From JBBQXH01 sp963710975 (GTDB taxonomy: Bacteria > Actinomycetota > Thermoleophilia > Gaiellales > Gaiellaceae): DNA of 64,000 nucleotides. Both the position numbers and the translations under genes were made by a program. The stretch covers positions 672,688 through 736,687 of the forward strand of contig CAVQCG010000003.1 of assembly GCA_963710975.1 (NCBI GenBank), in the 5' to 3' direction. Shown piece after piece: positions 16,694 to 25,460 of this stretch (position 1 is the stretch's first letter; the number at the start of each line of letters is the position of its first letter). A model generated the notes under the pieces. That model ran no database searches and was not told the origin of the DNA. It worked only from the letters and a program-made list of their open reading frames with translations.

Positions 16694-17838
16694 TCAGGTT
16701 CGGTCGATGCGGTGGCGGTCGATGTAGTCCTCGTCGAGTTCCCAGCCGAATCCGGGTGCGTCGGGGAGCCTGAGCGTCCCTTCCTCGAGCTCGGGTCGGT
16801 TCAGGATGAGGTTCCACCAGAGCGGATCCGGTCGGGATGGAACACCTCGGCGTAGGTCGCGTGGGGCTGGCTGGCGAGAAGGTGGAGCGCCGCGTGGGGT
16901 TCTTCGTGGTGGCCTACTTCGACCTCGTAGACGTGCGCGACGGCTGCCATCCGGCGCCACTCGGTGCAGCCGCCGGACCAGGAGGCGTCGAAGTTGCAGA
17001 CGTCGACTGCGCCGAGATCGAAGAGGTTTTGGCATCCGGCGGCGGAGTGCTCGCTCTGCCCGGCGCACGTCGGGATTCCTGCCCGCGCACGTACCTCGCG
17101 GAGCGAGCGTCGGTCGGATCGCCACTGGCACGGCTCCTCGAACCAGCGGATGTCGAACTCGCGGATCCTGTCGGAGATCTCGAGCGCGGCGCCAAGCGGG
17201 TAACCCTGGTTTGCGTCGACGGTGATGACGAAGCCCGGCCCGGCCGTCTCCCGAACGGCCCGGACACGCTCCGCATCCTCCTGCCGGGGTCAGCTGGCCG
17301 ATCTTGAACTTGCATCCGCGGAAGCCCATCTCGACCCACTCGGACACCTCGTCGCAAATGCCTTCCAGGTCACGACCGTAGTAGCCGCCGATGATGTTCA
17401 CCGGCATGCGATCGCGGTACCCTCCCCAGAGGCGCCAGAGTGGCAGGCCGCTCGCCTTGCCGACGAGATCCCAGAGCGCGTGGTCGACCAGAGCGAGCGC
17501 GACGAGCGCCACCTTGCGATCCCGCAGCTGATCGAACGTCACCGGGAACGCGCGCGCCCAGCAGCGCTCCACGGACAGAGCATCCTCCCCGATGATACGG
17601 GGCGCAATCTCGTCCCTGACGATCGCGACGATCCGTGCAAGCGTTCGTCCTCGTCACCGGCATAGGCCTCACCGACGAGACCCTCATCCGTCCGAATGCG
17701 GATGACCACCGTCGCACGGTTCGCCATCCTGTAATAACTGCCCCGGTACTCCTGCGCGAGCGGAGCCAGGATCGGGATCAGCTCGATGTCCCGGATCGTC
17801 AGGCGCTCAACGGCGCTCGCCAACCGAGCCCTAGCCAC
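16694..17838 (-). CDS. Mandelate racemase / muconate lactonizing enzyme family dehydratase (frameshifted)
   Basis: About 380 residues of the enolase superfamily. After correcting at least three frameshifts (near 17640, 17290 and 16860), the mandelate-racemase signatures appear: catalytic 'KFKIG', metal ligands in 'VDANQGYP', 'WFEEP' and 'AGQSEHS', and the Asp/His dyad in 'FDASW' and 'GHHEEPHAAL'. Enzymes of this group abstract the proton alpha to a carboxylate, usually dehydrating sugar acids. Start GTG 17838 overlaps the TAG of the E1 alpha gene (17831-17833), so translation is coupled. Substrate unknown; the neighbours suggest an acid whose 2-keto product feeds the 2-oxoacid dehydrogenase. 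Confidence 0.82.
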
Positions 17839-19182
17839 CGGCAAAGACGTCCTCGTAGACAGAATCCGGCGAGGGGAAGGGCGCCTGCTCGGCGAGGCGA
17901 CGAACCTCGACAGCCTCCTCGGCGGCCTCGGCGTCTATGCCAGCAAGAGTGTCGCCATCCGCGACACTCCAGGCCAGAAGCGCGGCTCGAAACCGCGGAA
18001 TCGGATCGGCTCGCTGCCACGCGCGGCGGCCCTCGACCGGATCGGCCCCGGCCGACAAAGCCGAATGCCGCTCCCAACGCACCGTCTTACACTCCACGAA
18101 CGCGGTCCCCCACCAGCCCGCGCGCGATCGACACCGGCGGCTACGGCTCCGCGCACGGCAATCACGTCGTTGCCGTCGACCACACTCGCGGGCATCCCGA
18201 ACCCACGGGCGCGGTCTGCGATGTCGGGCGTCGCCTGGCTGACAGACGTTGGCACCGAGATCGCCCAGCCGTTGTTCTCGCATACGAATACGAGTGGCAC
18301 CTGCCACAGCTGAGCCATGTTCAGTGTCTCGAAGAACTCGCCCTCACACGACGCGCCGTCGCCGAAGAAGCACGCGACGACCTGCCCGGTCTCGCGGTGC
18401 TTGCAGGAGAGCGCGACACCGCCGGCAATCGGGATGTGCCCGGCGACGATTGCGTTCGTCATGATCAGGCCGCGTTCCGGGTCGGAGAGATGCATCGAGC
18501 CGCCCTTTCCCCTGCACAGACCCGGCGCCCGCGCCATGAGCTCGGTCATGACGGCGGTCGGGTCGACGCCGAGCGCGATCGCCTCACCATGGCCACGGTA
18601 GGTCGCGAAAACCAGGTCGTCGGGCCCGAGGGCAGAGACAGCCCCGACCTTCGACGCCTCCTGACCGATGCACGGATGGGTCGAGCCTGGAACGAGACGG
18701 GCGTTGTATGCGTCGATCACCTGCTCCTCGAACGCTCTGATCCGGGCCATCGTCCGGTACAGCTCGACGAGCTCGCCGTCATCGAGATCGGACGGGCGCT
18801 CACCGGGAACGATCCTCGACCGCCATGGGAAGCGCGCTCGCTGGCACTGGCATGGTCGTCTCATACGGAATCGGCGGGCCTTCTGACCGACGCCGGGGCG
18901 CTGCTCGAACGGACCTGCGTGCGCAGCCACCGGAACCTCGATCGCTGCCTGCCGGTCGTCGATCTCGGCGAGGAGCGCGTCGACCTGCAACGTCGTTCCG
19001 ACAGGGGCCACGATCCGGATCCGACCCGACCCGGGTGCCTCCACTTGAACGGTCGCTTTGTCCGTCTCGATCTCGACTACTGGCATCCCTGCAATCACGT
19101 CGTCGCCGTCCTCGACCAGCCAGGCGAGCACCTTCGCCTCCTCCATGGAGATCGAGAGCAGGGGAAGAGTCAGCGCGGTCAT
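17831..19182 (-). CDS. Lipoyl domain fused to 2-oxoacid dehydrogenase E1 alpha (one or more frameshifts)
   Basis: About 450 residues. Residues 1-75 are a lipoyl domain: 'LPLLSISMEEAKVLAWLVEDG' and the lipoylation site 'VEIETDKATVQVEAP'. After a roughly 45-residue linker comes E1 alpha: 'ELYRTMARIRAFEEQVIDAY', 'FATYRGHGEAIALG', and the thiamine diphosphate motif 'FFGDGASCEGEF...CENN'. A frameshift near 18100 precedes the C-terminus ('FVECKTVRWERHSAL' to TAG 17831). The linker is poor in complexity and can be read in other frames, so two adjacent genes remain possible. ATG 19182 overlaps the E1 beta stop. Role: oxidative decarboxylation of a 2-oxoacid (acetoin, branched-chain or a sugar-derived acid). 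No E2 acyltransferase or E3 gene is in the window. Confidence 0.8.
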
Positions 19183-20192
19183 GCGCCCGACCCTCCCGTT
19201 AGCACTTTCTCGACGGCGTCGGCGACGGCGTCGGCGGTCGGATAGACGTGTTCCAGCTCGCGGCCGCACGGTATCGGCACGTCGAGTCCTGCGACGCGTT
19301 CGACCGGTGCATCCAGGAGATCGAATCCGAGCTCCATGCACCGCGCGGATAGCTCTGCGCCAAACCCACACGTCTTGTGCGCGTCGTGACAGACGACGAG
19401 CTTGCCCGTTCGAGCGAGCGAGCCCAGAATCGTGTCCATGTCCAGAGGTGCGATCGTCCGGGGGTCGATCACCTCGATCGAGATGCCACGCGAGGCGAGC
19501 GCATCCGCGGCGACCAGGGCCTCGTCGACCATGTTCGACAGAGCGACGACGGTGACGTCCGAGCCGGGCCGCGCCACGCGAGCGCTTCCGAACGGTATCG
19601 GCGGGGCCTCCAGGTCCACAGGAGCGCGCCGACCGTAGAGCCGGACGTTCTCGATGAACAACACTGGATTGTGGTCTCGCAACGCGCTCCGCATGAGCCC
19701 GTATGCGTCCGGCGCATTCGACGGCATGGCGATCTTGATTCCGGGGATGTGCATGAACCACGCTTCGAGACTCTGCGAGTGCTGAGGACCGGTGCCCAGC
19801 CGCGAGACGATCGGTGTTCGAATGACGAGTGGCACCGAAAGCCTTCCCCCGGTGAAGTAGTGCAACTTGGCCGCCTGGTTCACGATCTGATCCATCGCGA
19901 CGCCAACGAAATCGAAGAACTCGATCTCGACGATCGCACGCACTCCCGAGATCGCGAGGCCAATTGCAAACCCTACGGTCGCCGACTCGCACAACGGCCC
20001 ATCCCGGATCACGTCGGCGCCGAAACGCTCGTATAGCCCTCGGGTCACACCGAACGTTCCGCCGTACGGGCCGATGTCCTGGCCGAGGTGGATCACAGGT
20101 TCATCGCCGTCGAGCGCTTCGGCGAGCGCGCGATTGATCGCCTCGCCCATCGTCAGCTCGAGCTGCCCTACCGTCGTGACTGCCGAATTCAT
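19179..20192 (-). CDS. 2-oxoacid dehydrogenase E1 component, beta subunit
   Basis: 337 residues from ATG 20192. 'LTMGEAINRALAEALDGDEPV', 'LGQDIGPYGGTFGVTRGLYERF', 'ESATVGFAIGLAISGVRAIVEIEFFDF' and 'GKLVVCHDAHKTCGFGAELSA' match E1 beta of pyruvate, acetoin or branched-chain dehydrogenases. It pairs with E1 alpha (next gene, ATGA overlap) as an alpha2beta2 thiamine diphosphate enzyme. It is first in the minus-strand operon and diverges from the isomerase-like gene over 145 bases that carry LacI-like half-sites. Confidence 0.9.
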   Translation of the reverse strand: MNSAVTTVGQLELTMGEAINRALAEALDGDEPVIHLGQDIGPYGGTFGVTRGLYERFGADVIRDGPLCESATVGFAIGLAISGVRAIVEIEFFDFVGVAMDQIVNQAAKLHYFTGGRLSVPLVIRTPIVSRLGTGPQHSQSLEAWFMHIPGIKIAMPSNAPDAYGLMRSALRDHNPVLFIENVRLYGRRAPVDLEAPPIPFGSARVARPGSDVTVVALSNMVDEALVAADALASRGISIEVIDPRTIAPLDMDTILGSLARTGKLVVCHDAHKTCGFGAELSARCMELGFDLLDAPVERVAGLDVPIPCGRELEHVYPTADAVADAVEKVLTGGSGA

Positions 20193-20200
20193 CGCACCAG

Positions 20201-20304
20201 CCGTTTCAGGAATCATTACCGGGCACGTTTCCGAAGGTGCTACCGTACAGCACGAGAAAGCTCGGAGCAAGCCCGCTGGCTTGTCGTGATTCCAGACGTT
20301 TCCA
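20201..20304. promoter_or_regulatory. Divergent control region with repeated CGTTTC half-sites
   Basis: The 145 bases between the E1 beta gene and the isomerase-like gene contain CCGTTTCAGG (20201-20210), CACGTTTCC (20224-20232) and AGACGTTTCC (20294-20303). CGTTTCC is the half-site of LacI-family operators and also occurs in the candidate sites at 24553, 38665 and 39810. A shared regulator is inference. Confidence 0.4.
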
Positions 20305-20337
20305 AGCGGTTTCGACCATCTTCCCGACACGATCCGA

Positions 20338-21696
20338 GTGCAGTTGAAGCCCCCCAGCATCGGCCTCGTCTCCGTCTACTTCACGCTCTTCGACGAGGTC
20401 ATGCCGCCGGGGTTCCGAAGCGAGCGCGAGCACGCGGCGGCGGCGTTCGTCACGGCCCTTCGCTCCGACTTCGACGTGGTCTACCCGGGCCTCGTGGCAA
20501 GCGAGGAGGACGGGCGCCGCGTGAACGCCGAGCTGCGCAAGGAGCGACTTGACGCGATCGTCTTCGCGCCGTCCATGGCGGCTCCACCGACCTTCGCACT
20601 CGCGGCGCTCGAGGGTCTCGACGTGCCGGTCGTCGTGTGGAACTCACCTGCCGGTGGTCGGTTCGGCGACGACATCACGCAGGCGGATGCGACCGCGAAC
20701 TCGACGCAGGTCGGCTCTGTGATGGTGGCGAACGTCCTCGTCCGCACGGGTCGCCCGTTCGCAGCGGTAACGGCCTCACTCGACGATCGCGCTGCGCTCG
20801 GGCGCGTTCTGCGGACGGTGCGCGGCGCAGCAGCCGCAGCGTCGTTGCGTGGCGCGGTCGCGCTTCGCGTCGGCGACCCGATACCCGGTTACGCGGACGT
20901 CGAGTCGACGGACGAGCAGCTCGCCTGTCTCGGGGTTTCCGAGGCGAGCGTCTCGGTCGAGGAGCTGAACAAGGCCTTCCGGCGTGCGTCCCCGGCTCGC
21001 GCCGACGATTGGCAGGGCACTGCTGACCTGCGAAGTGCAAGGCTCGCCGGTGCGCTTGCTGACCTCGCCGAGCAGCATCAGGCCGTGCTCGGAACGGTCA
21101 ACTGCCACAGCAGCTGGCTGCGATCGAACCCGGAGATCGGCATCTGCGCGTGCCTCGGCGTCTCGCTTCTGACCGGGCGGGGCATTCCGTTCTCGTGCAC
21201 CGGCGACCAACCGGCCGCGCTCGCACTCCTCGTCGCGCGCCGGCTTTCGGGGCGCGCCCTCTATTGCGAGTTCTACGCCCCCGAGCTCGAGACGGGACTG
21301 ATGCTCCTTGCGGCTGGTGGCGAGGGAGATCCAGCGTGGGCGGACGCGGGCGGCGTCCGCATCGAGGCGAACGATCACTACCCGGGGCTGCACGGTGCCG
21401 GCGCCTCTGTCTCCTTCGACCTGGAACCTGGGCCCGCGACGGCCATCTCGCTCTCACCGATGTCGTCGAGCAGCTGGAGGCTCGTCTGGGCAACCGGCGA
21501 GATCGTCGAGACCAGGTACCGGCGGATGGGAGGGCCGAACGCGATGTTCCGGTTCGACACTGGCCCGAGCAATCAGGTCGCCACGAGCTGGATCGAGTCG
21601 GGAGCCACCCATCACAACGCACTCGCCCTCGGGCGGCTCGATGTCGAGATCCCGGTCTTCGCTCGGGCCCTCGGGGTCGAGGCGGTCAGGGTCTGA
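20338..21696 (+). CDS. L-fucose/L-arabinose isomerase-like family protein
   Basis: 452 residues, start GTG 20338. The N-terminal part ('SIGLVSVYFTLFDEVMPPGFR', 'DAIVFAPSMAAPPTFALAAL', 'PVVVWNSPAGG') has the alternating alpha/beta fold of sugar-isomerase N domains. Later 'NCHSSWLRSNPEIGICACLGVSLLTGRGIPFSCTGD' resembles the region where these enzymes bind metal and substrate, and 'ETGLMLLAAGGE' and a C-terminal beta region follow. Such distant homologues occur in sugar and polyol operons, often without proven isomerase activity. Its 3' end overlaps the convergent dehydrogenase gene by 11 bases. Frame clean. Confidence 0.7.
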   Translation: MQLKPPSIGLVSVYFTLFDEVMPPGFRSEREHAAAAFVTALRSDFDVVYPGLVASEEDGRRVNAELRKERLDAIVFAPSMAAPPTFALAALEGLDVPVVVWNSPAGGRFGDDITQADATANSTQVGSVMVANVLVRTGRPFAAVTASLDDRAALGRVLRTVRGAAAAASLRGAVALRVGDPIPGYADVESTDEQLACLGVSEASVSVEELNKAFRRASPARADDWQGTADLRSARLAGALADLAEQHQAVLGTVNCHSSWLRSNPEIGICACLGVSLLTGRGIPFSCTGDQPAALALLVARRLSGRALYCEFYAPELETGLMLLAAGGEGDPAWADAGGVRIEANDHYPGLHGAGASVSFDLEPGPATAISLSPMSSSSWRLVWATGEIVETRYRRMGGPNAMFRFDTGPSNQVATSWIESGATHHNALALGRLDVEIPVFARALGVEAVRV

Positions 21697-22747
21697 CGGG
21701 TTCTGTCCGGCCGCTCGTGGCGCTTCGATAGCCGGCGGCGAGGATCTCTACGGTTCGGGCGCCAAGCTCTCCGGGGGAGCAGTTCACGACGTTGCGTCCG
21801 AGGGCGAGGTCGACGAGGGTCTGCGGCGGGCCGTCGCAGTCGTAGAGTCCGGCGTCCGTCTCGAAGGTGAGTCGGGCGTCGTCGGCCGGGCCGCGGTAGA
21901 GCCAGACGAGTTCGCGCTCGAGGTCGACGTGGAGCTGCCCGTCCGAGCCGATCGCTCGCACTTCGAGCTGATCCTTGAGCCCGCCGGCCCCGAGGTGGCA
22001 GGAGCCGCCCGACATCGTGCCGATGGCGCCACCCTCATAGCGGATCGAGAACGCGTCGTGGAGTTCGACCGGCGCGTCGAGCGGCGCCGACATGAGCGCG
22101 AACACCTCCTCGCCGCGAAGGCCGGTCAGCCACAGCGCGAGCCCGAGCGCGTGCGTGAGCTGCGCCTGGCCGTAGCCGCCGCCGGACGTCGCCGGCTCGG
22201 TCCATGTCGCCTGGTCGGGCAGCACGTCGGGCGAGGAGTCCGGATAGGCGCCGCGGTTCGACAACAGCTCGCGACACTGCGAGGCCATGCCGATCGCCAC
22301 GACCTCTGCCGGCCCGATCCCGCGCTCGCTCATCAGCCGCTTCGCCTCCCGCACGATCGGGAGGTAATTCCATCCGTAGCTCACGAGCAAATGCCGGCCC
22401 GCCCGCTCGGCCGTCGCGACGAGATCCCACGCGTCAGCTGGATCGATCGTGAACGGCTTCTCGACGAGGACGTGCGCGCCGGCTTTCAGCGCCGCCTTCG
22501 CGTGCTCGTGGTGGAGGCTGGGCGGGCTCGCGACCAGGCAGATGTCGATACCCGCCTCGAGCACGTCTCGGTAGTCCTCGCTCGCGACCGCGAAGCCCCA
22601 GTCGTCGCGGATACGGTCGAGCATCCCGCGGCCCTTGCGGCACACCGCAACGAACTCGACCTCGTCCGCTCGCCGCGCGAAGTTCGGCAGATGGGAGGCG
22701 ACCGTCCAGGAACCCGCGCCGATGATCCCCAGCCGCAGCCTGCTCAC
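21686..22747 (-). CDS. Gfo/Idh/MocA family oxidoreductase
   Basis: 353 residues. N-terminal Rossmann fold 'LRLGIIGAGSWTVASHLPNFA', then 'GIDICLVASPPSLHHEHAKAAL' and the family EKP motif in 'GAHVLVEKPFTIDPADAW'. The C-terminal half is the beta-sheet substrate domain. These enzymes oxidise or reduce sugars, inositols or cyclitols with NAD(P). It starts eight bases after the end of the TIM-barrel gene at 22755, so the two are an operon. The substrate is unknown, but with isomerases around, a cyclitol or rare sugar is likely (inference). Confidence 0.9.
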   Translation of the reverse strand: MSRLRLGIIGAGSWTVASHLPNFARRADEVEFVAVCRKGRGMLDRIRDDWGFAVASEDYRDVLEAGIDICLVASPPSLHHEHAKAALKAGAHVLVEKPFTIDPADAWDLVATAERAGRHLLVSYGWNYLPIVREAKRLMSERGIGPAEVVAIGMASQCRELLSNRGAYPDSSPDVLPDQATWTEPATSGGGYGQAQLTHALGLALWLTGLRGEEVFALMSAPLDAPVELHDAFSIRYEGGAIGTMSGGSCHLGAGGLKDQLEVRAIGSDGQLHVDLERELVWLYRGPADDARLTFETDAGLYDCDGPPQTLVDLALGRNVVNCSPGELGARTVEILAAGYRSATSGRTEPVRP

Positions 22748-22754
22748 GGCGCGC

Positions 22755-23630
22755 TCAATCCCAGGGGTAGCGCACGTCGGCCGCCACAGCCTCGCCCGCC
22801 AGGACTGCTCTCACCAGGTCACGGAGGCGAATCGTCTCGGTGATCGTGTCGACACGATCCATGTCGTTGTACGGATCACAGCAGTACTCCAGGCAGAAGA
22901 AGCCGTCGTACTCACCTTCGACGAGAGCGCTCACGACCCGCTCGAAGTCGATCGAACCGAGCCGTGAGGGGAGCTGGAGGGCTCCCGGACCGCCCTGCCG
23001 TCCGTGAACATGCCCTGTGACCGGGTGCAGTCGCTCGATGTCTGCTTGGTCGATGCCGTGGTACACCAGGTGTGAGTAGTCAAGAGCGACGGTGAGCCCC
23101 GGCGCCAGCTGGCAGAGCTGCAACACCTCGTCGACCGTCTCGGTGATCGACTCGACATGCGGCTCGAAGGAGAGTCGGAGACCAGCTGAGGCTGCCCGGT
23201 CGGCACGCCACGCCATTTCCTCGCCGGCGCGCGAGAGCGCGCTCTCGCGCGACTCGCCGTCCCATTCCATCCCCGGGATGATGGTGACGCCGTGCGCTCC
23301 GACGCCGGCGCCGAACTCGAGGAGACGCTCGAAGACGTTGCGGCTGTTGGCCCGCTCGGCAGCGTCGGGGTGGTTCGGACTCAGGTCTCGATATCCTCCA
23401 AACAGGCCGAGTACGTCGGCGGCCTCGAGCCCTTGCCCCGACACTCGTTCTCGGATCTTCACAGCTGTCTGGGCCGGCGCGCTTCGCACCTCGTCGGCCT
23501 GGACGTGCCGACAGCCGGGGAAGAACAGGAGGTCGCAGTAGTCCAGATCGAGCTCTGCGATCAGGGCGAGCGCCCTCTCATGCGGCAGTGCATGGAATGT
23601 GAAGTCGGTGCAGGAGAGCTCGAAGGACAC
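22755..23630 (-). CDS. Sugar phosphate isomerase/epimerase (xylose isomerase-like TIM barrel)
   Basis: 291 residues. Start GTG 23630 is chosen for AAGGAG seven bases upstream; an earlier in-frame start at 23660 lacks one. Metal-ligand positions are seen: Glu in 'RLSFEPHVES', Asp and His in 'VALDYSHLVYHG', His in 'GHVHGRQ' and Glu in 'FFCLEYCCDPY'. The family includes inosose dehydratase/isomerase and tagatose 3-epimerase. First gene of an operon with the Gfo/Idh/MocA gene. Confidence 0.87.
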   Translation of the reverse strand: MSFELSCTDFTFHALPHERALALIAELDLDYCDLLFFPGCRHVQADEVRSAPAQTAVKIRERVSGQGLEAADVLGLFGGYRDLSPNHPDAAERANSRNVFERLLEFGAGVGAHGVTIIPGMEWDGESRESALSRAGEEMAWRADRAASAGLRLSFEPHVESITETVDEVLQLCQLAPGLTVALDYSHLVYHGIDQADIERLHPVTGHVHGRQGGPGALQLPSRLGSIDFERVVSALVEGEYDGFFCLEYCCDPYNDMDRVDTITETIRLRDLVRAVLAGEAVAADVRYPWD

Positions 23631-23752
23631 GGGGCTCCTTCCCCTGGCATCGCGGCTCACGGCGCGTCAGCTGGTTTCCGGAGACGATACCGGGGTCGAT
23701 TCCAATCGAACGTACCATCCTCGCGGCGGAGCCGTCAACAGGCGCGCATGCA

Positions 23753-24520
23753 TCAGCGGGCCAGCCAGCCGCCGTCGACGGGAAGCACGATGCCGTGCAC
23801 GTAATCTGCCGCCGATGAACAGAGGAAGACGGCGGCTCCGGTAAGGTCCTCGGGCTCACCCCATCGCTTGGCGGGAAGCCTCGTGAGGATCTCTGCGGCG
23901 CGATCTGGATCGTCGTGCCAGATGTGTCTGTTTGCTGCCGTCTTGATGTATCCGGGAGCGATCGCGTTCACGTTGATTCCCAGCGGCGCCCACTCGTTCG
24001 CCAACGCTTTGGTGAGCTGCGCCACACCTCCTTTGCTGGCGGCGTAGGCGGCGACGTTGAGGCCTCCGGAGAAGCTCAGCATCGAGGCGATCGTGACAAT
24101 CTTGCCTCGGCCTTGCGGAATCATGGTGCGAGCTGCCAGCTGGCAGAGCTCGAACACCGACGTCAGATTCGTCTCGAGCGTCTCGTCCCACGCAACGAGG
24201 TCGTGCTCGAGCGCAGGACGGGGCCGTGCGATCCCATGGGCAACCACGAGAATCTCGAGTCCGCCCAGAAGCTCGAGCGCCGTCTGGAACGCGGCGGCTA
24301 GGCTCGTCCTGTCGTTGCAATCTGCACGGATCGCGTGCACACGCCGCTCGTCTGATGCGATGGCCTGCGCTGCCTCGTCGGTCGAGGCCGAGCGACCCAG
24401 GACTGCCACATCAGCTCCGGCCTGGTACAGCGCGGCGGCGATGGCGCGCCCCAGCCCGCCTCCGCCGCCGGTTACGAGCGCCCGCGCCCCGCGAAGGTTG
24501 AACCGATCCGGCGCCTCCAT
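23753..24520 (-). CDS. Short-chain dehydrogenase/reductase (SDR)
   Basis: 255 residues. Cofactor loop 'ALVTGGGGGLGRAIAAAL', NAG-like motif 'VVAHGIARPRP', catalytic Ser in 'VTIASMLSFSGG' and 'YAASKGGV' with the Tyr and Lys, and 'INVNAIAPGYIKT'. The classic fold is complete. It ends with 'VLPVDGGWLAR'. It probably oxidises a sugar or polyol with NAD(P). It diverges from the TIM-barrel gene at 24577; the 56 bases between hold an operator candidate. Confidence 0.9.
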   Translation of the reverse strand: MEAPDRFNLRGARALVTGGGGGLGRAIAAALYQAGADVAVLGRSASTDEAAQAIASDERRVHAIRADCNDRTSLAAAFQTALELLGGLEILVVAHGIARPRPALEHDLVAWDETLETNLTSVFELCQLAARTMIPQGRGKIVTIASMLSFSGGLNVAAYAASKGGVAQLTKALANEWAPLGINVNAIAPGYIKTAANRHIWHDDPDRAAEILTRLPAKRWGEPEDLTGAAVFLCSSAADYVHGIVLPVDGGWLAR

Positions 24521-24552
24521 CCCTAGCGCTCGCCTGTCTCGAGGACGGGCAG

Positions 24553-24568
24553 GGGAAGCGTTTCTAGG
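24553..24568. promoter_or_regulatory. LacI-type operator candidate
   Basis: GGGAAGCGTTTCTAGG (GAAGC/GTTTC around a central CG) lies between the divergent SDR and TIM-barrel genes, 9 bases before ATG 24577. It shares GTTTCTAG with the site upstream of the LacI gene. Confidence 0.5.
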
Positions 24569-24576
24569 GAGATACC

Positions 24577-25434
24577 ATGCTCACAATCCGGATCGGAATC
24601 GATACATACTCGTTCCATCGCTACCTGGGTGAGCTCCGTCCGGGTGAGGTGGCGCCCGAGCGCCGGCTTGACGACGGAGGCCCCGCAGCCATCGCGGTGG
24701 CGCGAACGATCGGCTGCGACGTCGTCTCGCTGCAGACGTGCTTCCTCGGACCGGTCGAGCGCGTCGACGCGAGCGCTCTCATCGACGCCGCGGAGGAGAC
24801 GGAGCTTGTTCTCGCATGGGGTGCGCCCAACGGCCTTGCGTTCGGCACCGACCCGCTGGCGTCGTCCGATCTTCTGGCGTGGATCGATCTCGCCTCGGGG
24901 CTTGGCTGCACGCTCATGCGCATCGTCGTGGGTGGTCCGGGATTGCGTGGGGCCGAGCCGGTCGGAGCGCAGATCGGGAGGACGATTGCTCCGCTGCGCC
25001 ACTGCACCGCCCATGCTGCAGTCCGTGGCGTCGTGCTCGCCGTCGAAAACCACGGAGATCTGACGAGCAGCGAGCTCGAGCAGCTGATCGAACGTACGGC
25101 CACGCCGGGTCTCGGAATCTGCTTCGACACGGGCAATGCAGCGCGGCTTGGAGAGCACGTCGTGGAGGCAGCGCACCGCCTGGCGCCGCATGTCCGGATG
25201 GTTCATCTGAAGGACGTGACGCCCGAACTCGAGAGACCCGACCCGATCGCGGGCCCCTGGTCGGTTCCGTACGGACACGGAGTCGTGCCGCTCGAGGACG
25301 TCCTCGACGTCCTGAGCGGACCGGTGGCTGCGGGTGCCCCGGTGTGTATCGAGATCGGGCAGGTCCGGCCGGGCGACGACGAACGAGAGCTTGTGCGGGA
25401 CGGCGTGCGATGGCTCCGCGAGCGGAAGCGATGA
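24577..25434 (+). CDS. Sugar phosphate isomerase/epimerase (TIM barrel)
   Basis: 285 residues. 'RIGIDTYSFHRYLGELRPGE' starts the barrel. Metal ligands: Glu in 'VVLAVENHGDLTS', Asp in 'GICFDTGNAARLG', His in 'RMVHLKDVTP' and Glu in 'PVCIEIGQVRPGDDE'. All four are kept, so it should be active as an isomerase, epimerase or dehydratase on a keto sugar or keto acid. It is the only plus-strand gene in this part of the cluster. Ribosome site GGGAG; operator candidate immediately upstream. Confidence 0.88.
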   Translation: MLTIRIGIDTYSFHRYLGELRPGEVAPERRLDDGGPAAIAVARTIGCDVVSLQTCFLGPVERVDASALIDAAEETELVLAWGAPNGLAFGTDPLASSDLLAWIDLASGLGCTLMRIVVGGPGLRGAEPVGAQIGRTIAPLRHCTAHAAVRGVVLAVENHGDLTSSELEQLIERTATPGLGICFDTGNAARLGEHVVEAAHRLAPHVRMVHLKDVTPELERPDPIAGPWSVPYGHGVVPLEDVLDVLSGPVAAGAPVCIEIGQVRPGDDERELVRDGVRWLRERKR

Positions 25435-25460
25435 TGAGCGGGGTTGCCGGTTCTGGCCGC

